Origin: Pseudorhodobacter aquimaris
GTDB lineage: Bacteria; Pseudomonadota; Alphaproteobacteria; Rhodobacterales; Rhodobacteraceae
NCBI RefSeq assembly: GCF_001202025.1
Contig: NZ_LGHS01000060.1
Span: forward strand, 1-45,751
Length of the DNA: 45,751 nucleotides
Reading direction: 5' to 3'
In this document: piece by piece, positions 23,771 to 31,801 of the stretch
How the letters are laid out: every line of letters starts with the position of its first letter
How positions within the stretch are numbered: the first letter of the stretch is position 1
Program-made: the position numbers and the translations under genes
Notes under the pieces: generated by a model
Database searches by the model: none
The model's input: only the letters and a program-made list of their open reading frames with translations
What the model was told of the DNA's origin: nothing

Positions 23771-24568
23771 ATGACCACCCGCCGCGCGACCGATAATTCC
23801 AAAGCCCTCGACGCATTCATGACCACCAAGTTCCAGATCGACGCGATGCTGGAGCGCCTGAAGGCCCTGAGCGACGACCACTTCGATGCTCACCCCGACG
23901 AGATCAACTGGGGCCACGTCGGCACCCTGAACCAGTATGCCAGCCTGCTGCGCCAGATCACCGACAGCGCCTTCAAGGAGGGCGAGCATGCCGCTGATCC
24001 CGTCCAGCGTCACCAGATCAAACAGGAGCCCGTCATGACGAAACTCACCGAAACCCAGACCATCATCCTGAGCGCCGGGGCCCAGCGCCCCGACAACATC
24101 GCCCTGCCGCTGCCCAAGGGGCTGGCCGGGGCGGCGGCGAAGATGGCCGTCAACAGGATGATCGCGCTCGACTGGCTGCAGGAGATTGATGCCAACCTGC
24201 GCCGGAATGAGCACCTCTGGCGAGAGACCGGCGATGGGCATGGGACCACGTTGGTGGTGACGGACGCAGGGCTGCTGGCCATCGGGATCGAGCCGGTGGT
24301 GGTCAAGGCGACGGCGGCGATCCGCGAACATGCCACAAAGACGCCCGCTGCCAAGCCGCCGACGCAGCGCGCCGGAACCAAGCAAGCGCAGATCATCGCC
24401 ATGTTGCAGCGGCCCGAAGGCGCCACCATTGCCGAGATCGTTGCGGCAACTGCGTGGCAGGCCCATTCGGCCAGAGGTGTGATTTCGGGAGTGCTGAAGA
24501 AGAGGCTGGGGCTGCCAATCTCCTCCGAGAAAGTCGAAGGCAGGGGGACGGTCTACTTTTTCACGTAA
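23771..24568 (+). CDS. DUF3489 protein with extra N-terminal domain (apparent two-gene fusion)
   Basis: The 265-residue product joins two parts. Residues 1-~80 (KALDAFMTTKFQIDAMLERL; INWGHVGTLNQYASLLRQIT) look like a complete small protein. From an internal Met near residue 89 (MTKLTETQTIILSAGAQRPD) a DUF3489-type protein follows, with its C-terminal winged-helix-like module (KQAQIIAMLQRPEGATIAEI; SARGVISGVLKKRLGL). In comparable loci I would expect two separate genes. Here the sequence GAGCATGCCGCTGATCCC runs through where a TGA could have ended the first. DUF3489 resembles a small DNA-binding helix module; role unknown. AAGGA lies 9 bases upstream of the ATG. Confidence 0.75.
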   Translation: MTTRRATDNSKALDAFMTTKFQIDAMLERLKALSDDHFDAHPDEINWGHVGTLNQYASLLRQITDSAFKEGEHAADPVQRHQIKQEPVMTKLTETQTIILSAGAQRPDNIALPLPKGLAGAAAKMAVNRMIALDWLQEIDANLRRNEHLWRETGDGHGTTLVVTDAGLLAIGIEPVVVKATAAIREHATKTPAAKPPTQRAGTKQAQIIAMLQRPEGATIAEIVAATAWQAHSARGVISGVLKKRLGLPISSEKVEGRGTVYFFT

Positions 24569-24658
24569 ACACTCTGGTGTCCGTGTTCCGGCATCCACAG
24601 CAGCAGCAATGGACGACTATCCCTTCCCATAGCGCCACATTCGTCTGGCTTTCTGTAA

Positions 24659-25387
24659 TCAAGCCCGCCAGTTCCAATAAGGATACTGCCAGTTAGGCTT
24701 CCCCTCCATCATTCCCGCAACGGCTTCATCAATCGTTAAACGGCGATTGTTCTGGCCTCGTCCAAAGTGGAATTCGGGTGATTGGTCAGGATATTCATCC
24801 TTCCCTTTTATGTCGAACCAGAAGGGTATGATTTCCTCGCAGTCAGAAACAAAAACGCCATGTTCTTTGTAATAGGCCTGATTTTCATAGCAGAGCGATT
24901 TACCAAGTCGATTGGCTACAGGCTTGAATGGCATGAACCAACAGATTGACACACTTGATTGAGAGTACCTCAGGGTACGTGAACGAAAGTCGGCTAAGTG
25001 CTGACTCGAGAACTGAATTTCAAAAGCAAACAGCTTGTCATCCTTGCGTCGCGCCAGAACGTCGGCGATCCATGCATCACCATTTGGAGTTTGACCCGAA
25101 ACCTCAAGATCTGCCTGATACCCTGTTCGGCGAAGTGCGAGCGCGATTTCAATCTTCAGGCGTGTGTGCGCGTAGCTTTCTGGTGCGGGCAGTTTATCAG
25201 GGAAACCGGGACGATGGGCGAAGAAACGTAGGCCGCGAATTGAAGTCTTCGGAATGGCGGGCCAATTTGTTCGGGGCATCAACCATGTGCCAGCGGGAGA
25301 TTGGCAGATATCTTGCCATACGCTATCTGGCGCTGAAAATGCCTCAGCCATTGCTCCTGTTTCAGCATGATAAGCTATCTGTCCCAC
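24659..25387 (-). CDS. CoiA-like competence-type nuclease
   Basis: The 242-residue protein resembles CoiA-family proteins, with HTRLKIEIALALRRTGYQAD followed by IADVLARRKDDKLFAFEIQF. The Asp of ADVL and the Glu of FEIQ fit a PD-(D/E)XK nuclease core (the usual Lys is replaced by Gln), and the HxxLK helix precedes it. The C-terminus is aromatic (WQYPYWNW). It uses a GTG start; ATGs occur further in. It converges with the DUF3489 gene and lies downstream of the ParB-methyltransferase pair. GC is lower than neighbours. Possible roles include processing incoming DNA or defence. Confidence 0.7.
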   Translation of the reverse strand: MGQIAYHAETGAMAEAFSAPDSVWQDICQSPAGTWLMPRTNWPAIPKTSIRGLRFFAHRPGFPDKLPAPESYAHTRLKIEIALALRRTGYQADLEVSGQTPNGDAWIADVLARRKDDKLFAFEIQFSSQHLADFRSRTLRYSQSSVSICWFMPFKPVANRLGKSLCYENQAYYKEHGVFVSDCEEIIPFWFDIKGKDEYPDQSPEFHFGRGQNNRRLTIDEAVAGMMEGKPNWQYPYWNWRA

Positions 25388-25486
25388 GTGCTCCGCCCAG
25401 CAACTGAATCACCTCGTTCAGAGGCACTGAAAACACAGTATTGATTGTATGGCGGTCGGGGTTCAACCTAGAACAGGTCGATGCGT

Positions 25487-26848
25487 CTAGTTTGGAATAT
25501 GTTGTGCAGACACAGTGGCGTCAGCGCCGTTTCGCACCGCCAAATTCCCCATTGCCATCTCCCACCGCCGCACGGCCACGTCGCAATAGACTGGGTCCAG
25601 CTCCATCGCGAAGCAACGCCGCCCAGCGCGTTCGGCGGCGACGATTTGGGTGCCGGAGCCGCAGAACGGCTCGTAGATCAGGTCGCCCGGATCCGAAAAC
25701 GTCGCCAGCACCGCCTCGACCAGCGCCACGGGGAACACCGCCGGGTGCGATCCAGCGGCGCCCAAGCCCCCTTTGTGGCGCATGATCCGGAAGACAGAGT
25801 CCGGGATGCGGTGGCTCTGGATCGCGTTGCCTGTGCCGGTCTTGGCGTGGACGGTGCCGTCGGCCCCGCGCAGCCCACCGCCGCCGAGGGTTTCGCCCGC
25901 GTGCTTGGACGGGACCGTCTTGTGTGGTTTGCGGGGTGCGCGGTTGAAGTGGAAAATGAACTCGTGCGACGGGGCCAGGCGGCCGTTCCAGTCGCCCGGC
26001 AGGCCCGGGCCCTGATCCCACACATACCAGCCAAACCGCCGCCAACCAGATGCGCGCATCCATTCCACCCATCCCTCCCAATATGGCTGCCATTCGCTGT
26101 CGCGATGCACGAGGCCGAGGTTGACCAGCAGCTGCGCTTCGGCGGTGACCGGCGCTGCGGCGAACACGCCCTGCATCAGTGCATCCCAATCGCCGACCTT
26201 TTCCTTGGCGGCACCATAGTCGCGCTGCTGGGCGTAGGGCGGCGAGGTGAACATCAACGTCGCCCGTTCGCCCTGCATCAGCCACGCGACAGCGGTCGGA
26301 TCGGTGGCATCGCCGCAGCACAGCCGGTGCTTGCCCAGCGCCCAGATGTCGCCCGGCTTGGTGATGGGTTCAGCGGGCGGGGCAGGGATGGCATCGGCGG
26401 TGTCGTCATCGATAGAAGCGCGGTCATCAGCATCGTGCAGCAGCGCGTCCAATTCATCCTCGGGAATCCCGATCAGCCCGAGGTCGAAATCCTCGGCGAG
26501 CAACGCCTGCAGTTCCTGCAATAGCAACGCCTCGTCCCAGCCGCCCAACTCGGTCAGTTTATTGTCCGCAATCCGATAGGCGCGACGTTGCGCCTCGGTC
26601 AGATGGCCCAGAACGATGACCGGGGCCTCGGACAGGCCAAGGTGGGCGGCAGCCAGGATGCGACCATGGCCCGCGATCAACTCCCCGTCGGCCGCCACCA
26701 GCACCGGCACCGTCCAGCCAAACTCAGCCATGCTGGCGGCGATCTTCGCGACCTGATCAGCGTCGTGGGTCTTGGCGTTGCGGGCATAAGGTTTCAGCCG
26801 GGCAAGGGGCCAATGTTCGATCCGGCCGGGCAGCAGCGGCACATTCAT
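25487..26848 (-). CDS. ParB-domain / DNA methyltransferase fusion (SPPY type)
   Basis: The 453-residue protein has an N-terminal ParB/Srx-like domain (ARLKPYARNAKTHDADQVAK; ADGELIAGHGRILAA; RAYRIADNKLTELGGWDE; residues ~10-130). An amino-methyltransferase domain follows, with catalytic motif TSPPYAQQ and AdoMet-binding IYEPFCGSGTQIVAAERAG. SPPY in place of DPPY is usual for cytosine-N4 enzymes but also occurs in adenine-N6 ones. The ATG overlaps the stop of the next methyltransferase gene (ATGA), and the two N-termini are clearly paralogous. Such fusions are common in phages and probably modify phage DNA against restriction. Confidence 0.88.
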   Translation of the reverse strand: MNVPLLPGRIEHWPLARLKPYARNAKTHDADQVAKIAASMAEFGWTVPVLVAADGELIAGHGRILAAAHLGLSEAPVIVLGHLTEAQRRAYRIADNKLTELGGWDEALLLQELQALLAEDFDLGLIGIPEDELDALLHDADDRASIDDDTADAIPAPPAEPITKPGDIWALGKHRLCCGDATDPTAVAWLMQGERATLMFTSPPYAQQRDYGAAKEKVGDWDALMQGVFAAAPVTAEAQLLVNLGLVHRDSEWQPYWEGWVEWMRASGWRRFGWYVWDQGPGLPGDWNGRLAPSHEFIFHFNRAPRKPHKTVPSKHAGETLGGGGLRGADGTVHAKTGTGNAIQSHRIPDSVFRIMRHKGGLGAAGSHPAVFPVALVEAVLATFSDPGDLIYEPFCGSGTQIVAAERAGRRCFAMELDPVYCDVAVRRWEMAMGNLAVRNGADATVSAQHIPN

Positions 26849-28104
26849 GCTGTAAGCCTTTTGGCCTTCAGGTCGGCGAAGGTCTCGCCGGTGTCGGCCA
26901 GCACGGCGTTGGCGCCGGTGAATTGCTGCCAGCGCTCGATGGCCACATCGACATAAGCCGGGTTCAATTCGATCCCGAAGCAGATACGTCCGGTGGTTTC
27001 CGCCGCGATCAGCGTGGTGCCCGATCCCATGAAGGGTTCGAACACCCCTTGACCCGGGCTGGAGTTGTTCAGGATCGGGCGGCGCATGCACTCGACCGGC
27101 TTCTGGGTGCCGTGCACGGTGGCGGCATCCTGGTCCTTGCCGGAGATGTGCCACAGCGTCGTCTGCTTTCGGTCACCCGCCCAATGGCCCTTGCCGGTCT
27201 TTTTGACGGCATACCAGCAGGGTTCGTGCTGCCAGTGGTAGTCGCCGCGACTGAGGACGAGGCGGTCTTTGGCCCAGATGATCTGCGACCGGACGGCGAA
27301 ACCCGCTGTCCCCAGGCTCTCGGCCACGGTCGAGGAGTGCAACGCACCATGCCAGACATAGGCCACGTCGCCGGGGAACAGCGCCCACACCTCGCGCCAG
27401 TCGGCCCGGTCGTCGTTCAGCACCTTGCCGGTGCGCTTGGTCTTGGCCGCTCCTGCCTGGTTGCGCCAGCTTGGGTCATACTCCACGCCGTAAGGCGGGT
27501 CTGTCACCATCAGCAGCGGCTTCACATCACCAAGAAGACGACCGACCACATCGGCGGATGTGCTGTCACCGCAGGCCAGCCGGTGCGACCCAAGCTGCCA
27601 CAGGTCACCCGCCACCGACACCGGCGTGACCGGCGGTTCCGGAATGTCATCCTCGCCCTCGACCGAGCCGCCCTCGACCTGATCTGGATCGCGCAGCAAG
27701 GCATCCAGATCCTCGTCGGCGATCCCCAGCAGCGACAGGTCGAAATCCTCGGCCAGCAGCCCCGCGATCTCATGGCGCAGCATGGCCTCGTCCCAGTCGC
27801 CCAGCTCGGTCAATTTGTTGTCCGCGATGCGATAGGCGCGGCGTTCGGCTTCGTCGAGGTGGCCGAGCCGGATCACTGGCACCTCGGTCAGCCCCAGCAT
27901 GATGGCGGCCAGCACCCGGCCATGCCCGGCGATCAGCTCGCCATCGTCGGCCACAAGGCACGGAACGGTCCAGCCGAACTTGGCCATGCTGGCGGCAATC
28001 TTGGCGACCTGGTCCGTGCCGTGAATCTTGGCATTGCGCGCGTAGGGGCGCAGCCGGTCGATAGGCCAGGTTTCAATCTGGCTCGGCGCAAAGACCAGGT
28101 CCAT
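26845..28104 (-). CDS. ParB-domain / adenine-N6 DNA methyltransferase fusion (DPPY type)
   Basis: The 419-residue protein has the same ParB-like N-terminal domain (IDRLRPYARNAKIHGTDQVA; GELIAGHGRVLAAIMLGL; AYRIADNKLTELGDWDEAML). The methyltransferase domain has motif IV TDPPYGVEYDP, HGTQKPVE, and FEPFMGSGTTLIAAETTGR, in the order of beta-class N6-adenine enzymes. It heads the pair and overlaps the second gene by four bases. Just upstream a short frame ends in VSALPYMKAS with TGA overlapping this ATG (TGATG). This looks like the tail of a gene removed when the region to the right was replaced. Confidence 0.9.
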   Translation of the reverse strand: MDLVFAPSQIETWPIDRLRPYARNAKIHGTDQVAKIAASMAKFGWTVPCLVADDGELIAGHGRVLAAIMLGLTEVPVIRLGHLDEAERRAYRIADNKLTELGDWDEAMLRHEIAGLLAEDFDLSLLGIADEDLDALLRDPDQVEGGSVEGEDDIPEPPVTPVSVAGDLWQLGSHRLACGDSTSADVVGRLLGDVKPLLMVTDPPYGVEYDPSWRNQAGAAKTKRTGKVLNDDRADWREVWALFPGDVAYVWHGALHSSTVAESLGTAGFAVRSQIIWAKDRLVLSRGDYHWQHEPCWYAVKKTGKGHWAGDRKQTTLWHISGKDQDAATVHGTQKPVECMRRPILNNSSPGQGVFEPFMGSGTTLIAAETTGRICFGIELNPAYVDVAIERWQQFTGANAVLADTGETFADLKAKRLTA

Positions 28105-28190
28105 CAGGAGGCTTTCATGTAGGGCAGAGCGGACACGCCGATGCGCGCTGGGCGATGCCAGCGTCAGGATCGGGATCCGCGATGTCGGGA

Positions 28191-28226
28191 AATCAAAAGC
28201 GCCCGCGAGGGGGTTCCTCCGGGCGC
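28191..28226 (-). terminator. Rho-independent terminator upstream of the methyltransferase pair
   Basis: On the minus strand GCGCCCG-GAGG ... CCTC-CGCGGGCGC forms a long GC stem (28199..28226) with a small loop, followed by TTTTGATT. It would stop leftward transcription from the repeat region and the restriction-modification cassette before the ParB-methyltransferase genes. Confidence 0.75.
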
Positions 28227-28297
28227 AATTCTTCGATGATCAAGGGGTAGGTCAAGAGGGGCAGCTTTGTCAAATGAAAAATGCACGCGGATTCAAT

Positions 28298-28470
28298 GGC
28301 TTCCCTGCAAGTGGCTTCCACTGCCTGGCTTCCGGTGGGGGTGGCTTCCGCAAACTGGATTCCGTGGATTCCGCAAAGAATCCAGCGCGCCAAGATCTTG
28401 ATTCCGCAAGCCTTTGATAATGAGTCGCTTTTTCCAAGATTACCCGGCAGGTGGATTCCGCCTGGCTTCC
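28298..28470. repeat. Cluster of GG(C/A)TTCC short repeats in a non-coding stretch
   Basis: Within the 580-base gene-free gap 28105..28684, GGCTTCC or GGATTCC occurs at 28298, 28313, 28327, 28343, 28357, 28366, 28453 and 28464. A GATTCC half-copy is at 28400 and an inverted GAATCC at 28378. The first five are spaced 14-16 bases. No convincing protein frame crosses it. The ATTCCG subset matches the motif in the paired operators at 36921 and 40418. Candidates are a regulator-binding array or a degenerate repeat. The rest of the gap holds the terminator at 28191 and otherwise nothing recognised. Confidence 0.65.
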
Positions 28471-28684
28471 CCGGTGAAACTGCCTGTCGCTAGCGAAATG
28501 CCGCGCTGCGCCCCCCCGCATACATTCCGGGCCCGGGAGGAACCATGCCGAGGGGGTGGGCTCGGAGACAAGACGCCCGAATGGGATTTCCTTCGATATC
28601 GTGCATTTGATCGTCGGTGTATACATCAAGAATGGAAGAGCTGTTCACCTCCAACTCAGCCCGTAGAGTGAAAAACCTTTTGAT

Positions 28685-30814
28685 CTAGGCGCTCGGGGAC
28701 AGAGCCATAGGTGTCTTTCCTTCAAACTGCTCCATAAGAAGCTTTAGATTCTCATCAGTCTTAGCCAAACGATGTAGAAGTTCCCAAGTAGCAGGTCCTC
28801 CAATGTCCTTGATTACCTTGAGGCGGGTATCTGTACCTTCGATGTCCGAAATATCTAGCATGCCTGCCAAGAGTTCCACATACACAGCCCGACATTCAGT
28901 GAAGACTTCGTGCCAGCTCTTCACTGAAATTCTCTTGTCGTTGTTTTCAAGGCCAGTCTTATTTCCCACTAAAACGCCACTGACATTTGCTTCAGAGTGA
29001 TGAACCTTAATGAAGTCCATATATGCGGATAGTTGCCGGGTCTGTTCAACTCCGAGCTGGAGATCTGGCTTTTTGATCTCGACAACACTCACGTTCTTGT
29101 CATCTGATGAGGTTAGAAAGACAAAGTCAGCGCGCTGGCTTTGAGAAATGCCCTTTATCAAAAGCCCTGGATGATAGGGCTTTTCGTCCGAGAGTTCATC
29201 CGCAAGACGGTCAATCGTGGACTTCAAGGTTCGGTCCGCCGTAAGCAGATCCCCTCTTGGCTGAAGAATCCATGGAAACTCCGTAACAAGCTTTTGCAAG
29301 TCAGTTTCAGATTGTTTGTGAACAAGCTCATATAAGACCGATAATGCAAACGCTCTTTGAGAAAACGTCAGTGCAAGCCCCATTTTTTCTGGCACAGAGT
29401 GTCGCGAAAGTTCTTCAATTACCTTAGTAATGTGTTCAGGAGTTGCATTGACCTCCAAAAGACTTCCCCACAGCGAACCCAGAAGATCCCTTGTCGGTTG
29501 GTTTATCCATGCTTTTGATACGGCAATTAACAGGTCCTCTCTTGTCCTTTCAGCAGCCTTCATTTTTCCGATTTCGCGCGTCGCATCCGAAACCAGCGCA
29601 ACAATTTGATCATTTTCAGCTTTTGAATATGTGTTCACAGCACCTGTAGCGCGCAGTTTCTGGGCTTGAACAGAGACCTCGCTGTCTTGTTTTGACTTTC
29701 GAAACTTTTCGTAGGCACTGATCCATTGTGAAACCTTTCCTTGTCCCCACTCATGCAATGGCTTCAGTTTTGGAGCACTCCAGTCCACTGACGTTCTGTC
29801 GGTGGAGATCAGATCTTCATGTTCCTCATCTATCCAGTCAGCTTCCACGACCGCATACAAATACCTCTGGAAAACTTCTTTACCTTTCTTGTTAAAAAAA
29901 TAGGGCCTCGATTGTGCTATTTTTCCGTGTGCGAATACGCCGACCCCGGCTTCATCTGACGACCATTCGGCCCTCTCGACAAAACCCACCCAGAACCGAA
30001 CATCTTGGCCATTAACAGTTTCAGTGATTGATCCTGGTGATTCTGGAATTCGGAATTCGAAAACAGGGAGCGCCTCTGCCTCGCTAATTCTTGTACCGTT
30101 GATCGAGACAACGAAATCATCACGTAATAGAACTACCGTAAATTTTGATCCCAGTTCGTACGCAATCTTCTCTCGCTCAGGTAGAAGTCCCGCATCAATC
30201 GAACTTAAGCAGATAAGTGTTCCGCTCTTCTTATTCTCTGCTCTTAGCTTCGATACGAAGCTTCCAACCATCGCTGAAGAAAATTGATCTGGGCCAGCCA
30301 GCGGTGAGTCTATCGGAGTGTCTTTTGCGTGAAATTTTGGTGGATATGCTCCACTCGATCCAACGGCCAATATTTGGTCTAAATCCAATGTGAACCAATT
30401 TATCAGGTTGTCTTGTACAGTGCAGACATCAACAATTCGAGCAATTCCAAATGGCGATAGTTTTCCTAAGCCCTTTCTGCCCATTGGTCGGCGGCCGCGA
30501 GGAGATAGATCTCTAGCATTTGTTCGCTTTGGTTTTCCGACGTGTAGATAGTGATCTTTGATCTGGGCATGTGACATTCCTATGCCATCATCAGAGATAA
30601 CAATGCAGCCGTTGTTGCGAGGGCCACCAAGTTTATCAATCTTGACATCTACCCAAGAGGCGTCAGCGTCCCAAGAATTGGCTACGAGTTCCGCCAGAAC
30701 ATTTGCAGCCTTATTTTTATATAGCTTTATGCCGAGGTGCTCAATTACATTGTGGGCAAATTTTAATTCTGGTTGAGTGTCCGCTTCCTGATTCAACTTA
30801 AGCATCCTTTTCAA
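28685..30814 (-). CDS. MORC/GHKL-type ATPase fused to a PD-(D/E)XK-like nuclease domain
   Basis: The 709-residue protein begins with a Hsp90/MutL-type ATPase: N-box AELVANSWDADA (Asn ~46), G1 DDGIGMS (~75-81), G2 GRKGLGKLS (~112-120). The middle is helical. Near residue 505 a Shedu-like segment begins (LVTEFPWILQPRGDLLTADR) and leads to a nuclease core RADFVFLTSS...VVEIKKPD with Asp ~563, Glu ~579 and Lys ~581. It lies last in a leftward cassette after a C5 methyltransferase and a nuclease, matching the class of restriction systems with MutL/MORC-like ATPases described by Iyer, Abhiman and Aravind. GC is markedly lower than in the phage genes. The TTG at 30814 overlaps the stop of a 43-codon gene; the ATG at 30805 is an alternative. 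Confidence 0.85.
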   Translation of the reverse strand: MKRMLKLNQEADTQPELKFAHNVIEHLGIKLYKNKAANVLAELVANSWDADASWVDVKIDKLGGPRNNGCIVISDDGIGMSHAQIKDHYLHVGKPKRTNARDLSPRGRRPMGRKGLGKLSPFGIARIVDVCTVQDNLINWFTLDLDQILAVGSSGAYPPKFHAKDTPIDSPLAGPDQFSSAMVGSFVSKLRAENKKSGTLICLSSIDAGLLPEREKIAYELGSKFTVVLLRDDFVVSINGTRISEAEALPVFEFRIPESPGSITETVNGQDVRFWVGFVERAEWSSDEAGVGVFAHGKIAQSRPYFFNKKGKEVFQRYLYAVVEADWIDEEHEDLISTDRTSVDWSAPKLKPLHEWGQGKVSQWISAYEKFRKSKQDSEVSVQAQKLRATGAVNTYSKAENDQIVALVSDATREIGKMKAAERTREDLLIAVSKAWINQPTRDLLGSLWGSLLEVNATPEHITKVIEELSRHSVPEKMGLALTFSQRAFALSVLYELVHKQSETDLQKLVTEFPWILQPRGDLLTADRTLKSTIDRLADELSDEKPYHPGLLIKGISQSQRADFVFLTSSDDKNVSVVEIKKPDLQLGVEQTRQLSAYMDFIKVHHSEANVSGVLVGNKTGLENNDKRISVKSWHEVFTECRAVYVELLAGMLDISDIEGTDTRLKVIKDIGGPATWELLHRLAKTDENLKLLMEQFEGKTPMALSPSA

Positions 30815-30942
30815 TATGGCCGAAGAATCTTCGCAAGAAAACCTTTCGTTGATTTCTCTATTCGACGCTCAGGGAGCACAGCAGCAGCTTCGAGGGTAAT
30901 TTTGAAGGATGCTCGCAGGTTTTTTCCTAGTTGAGGTTTCAT
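30811..30942 (-). CDS. Candidate 43-residue small gene in the restriction cassette
   Basis: Between the nuclease and the ATPase a basic 43-residue frame (MKPQLGKNLRASFKITLEAA; ERRIEKSTKGFLAKILRPY) starts one base after the nuclease stop. Its TGA overlaps the TTG start of the ATPase (TTGA). That gives an unbroken chain of overlaps, which suggests a translated linker gene or a coupling peptide. No ribosome site or family is recognised, so it may be only a coupling device. Confidence 0.4.
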   Translation of the reverse strand: MKPQLGKNLRASFKITLEAAAVLPERRIEKSTKGFLAKILRPY

Positions 30943-30943
30943 G

Positions 30944-31801
30944 TCAGGATCGACGTATCGGAATGGCTTCAGAGGCCTTCTGCACCGCTCCATCCCTTAG
31001 TACTTCCGTTGTTCTGACCGTCTCAGCGCCAGCGTGCCCGACTGTGATCCTGACATTGTTCAGTTCGGAAGGAACGCCGCCGAAGCAGCGGTTGAGAGCA
31101 TCAAGAAAGCCAACGTTGGCTATAGGCTGTGGAGTTGGACTCGCATTGTTTCTTGGGCTTGGTACCGTCGAAGGGAAAAGGTAGATGCACGGCGGTGGCA
31201 ATCGATATTGCCCGATTTCTGTGAAACGCTCAGGATTGTTGATTACCTTGGGGCATGGTCGAGCAATTGTGCCACAGATCCAATCCCAAACGATGAGACC
31301 ATCAACCCGCTGATTTCTTGAAATTATTTCTGCAGAGAGCCGCGTGTGAATCCCCGACCAAACGTTATGGCGTGGATCGGCCCCGGGGTTCGAACACACG
31401 CTCCAAAGAATGAACTCATCTGCGTGCGGAGGGCGTTCGAAAATGTTGGTGTTGTTCCCATCCAAGCACCCCTTCAATTCCACGACGGATGTTCTGCCGT
31501 CGTTCAAAGTGATGCTGTAGTCATGTCGGTTTTCGCCACCGGCTGAAATCCAATCTTCGATCAGTGCCTGATCTTGCATATGATTGAGGATGGCCGCGAC
31601 AAAATCACGCTTCGGCCGCATCGTCGCGGAAAACTGGCCACGAATGCGTTCAATGCTACCGCGGAACAGCCCAGATTGGTAGAAATCGTGCTCGTCTAGG
31701 CCGTGAGTGCCGAGCGTGTGCGATTGGGTTTTCAGGACTTCGGCAAACTCAACAATTAAGTCACGGAGCGCTTCATTCTTTTCGCACGGAATCACACTCA
31801 T
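30944..31801 (-). CDS. PD-(D/E)XK restriction endonuclease-like protein
   Basis: The 285-residue protein carries a plausible PD-(D/E)XK core: HDYSITLNDGRTSVVELKG with Asp ~94, Glu ~108 and Lys ~110, followed by CLDGNNTNIFERP and a helical region GVWSG-like (NVWSGIHTRLSAEIISRNQR; GLIVWDWICGT). The N-terminal 80 residues are helical. It overlaps the end of the C5 methyltransferase by 29 bases (ATG at 31801 with AGAGAG upstream; an ATG at 31819 is possible). The gene order methyltransferase - nuclease - GHKL ATPase suggests it is the restriction subunit recognising the methylated-protected site. No specific target can be read from the sequence. Confidence 0.65.
   Translation of the reverse strand: MSVIPCEKNEALRDLIVEFAEVLKTQSHTLGTHGLDEHDFYQSGLFRGSIERIRGQFSATMRPKRDFVAAILNHMQDQALIEDWISAGGENRHDYSITLNDGRTSVVELKGCLDGNNTNIFERPPHADEFILWSVCSNPGADPRHNVWSGIHTRLSAEIISRNQRVDGLIVWDWICGTIARPCPKVINNPERFTEIGQYRLPPPCIYLFPSTVPSPRNNASPTPQPIANVGFLDALNRCFGGVPSELNNVRITVGHAGAETVRTTEVLRDGAVQKASEAIPIRRS

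Noticed and set aside
28298-28470. GG(C/A)TTCC cluster as a CRISPR array
   Set aside because: The repeats are 7 bases and spacers 2-9 bases or irregular; no cas genes are present.
28270-28629. Leftward 119-codon frame through the repeat cluster
   Set aside because: Low-complexity composition set by the short repeats, no ribosome site, and the terminator lies just beyond; judged spurious.
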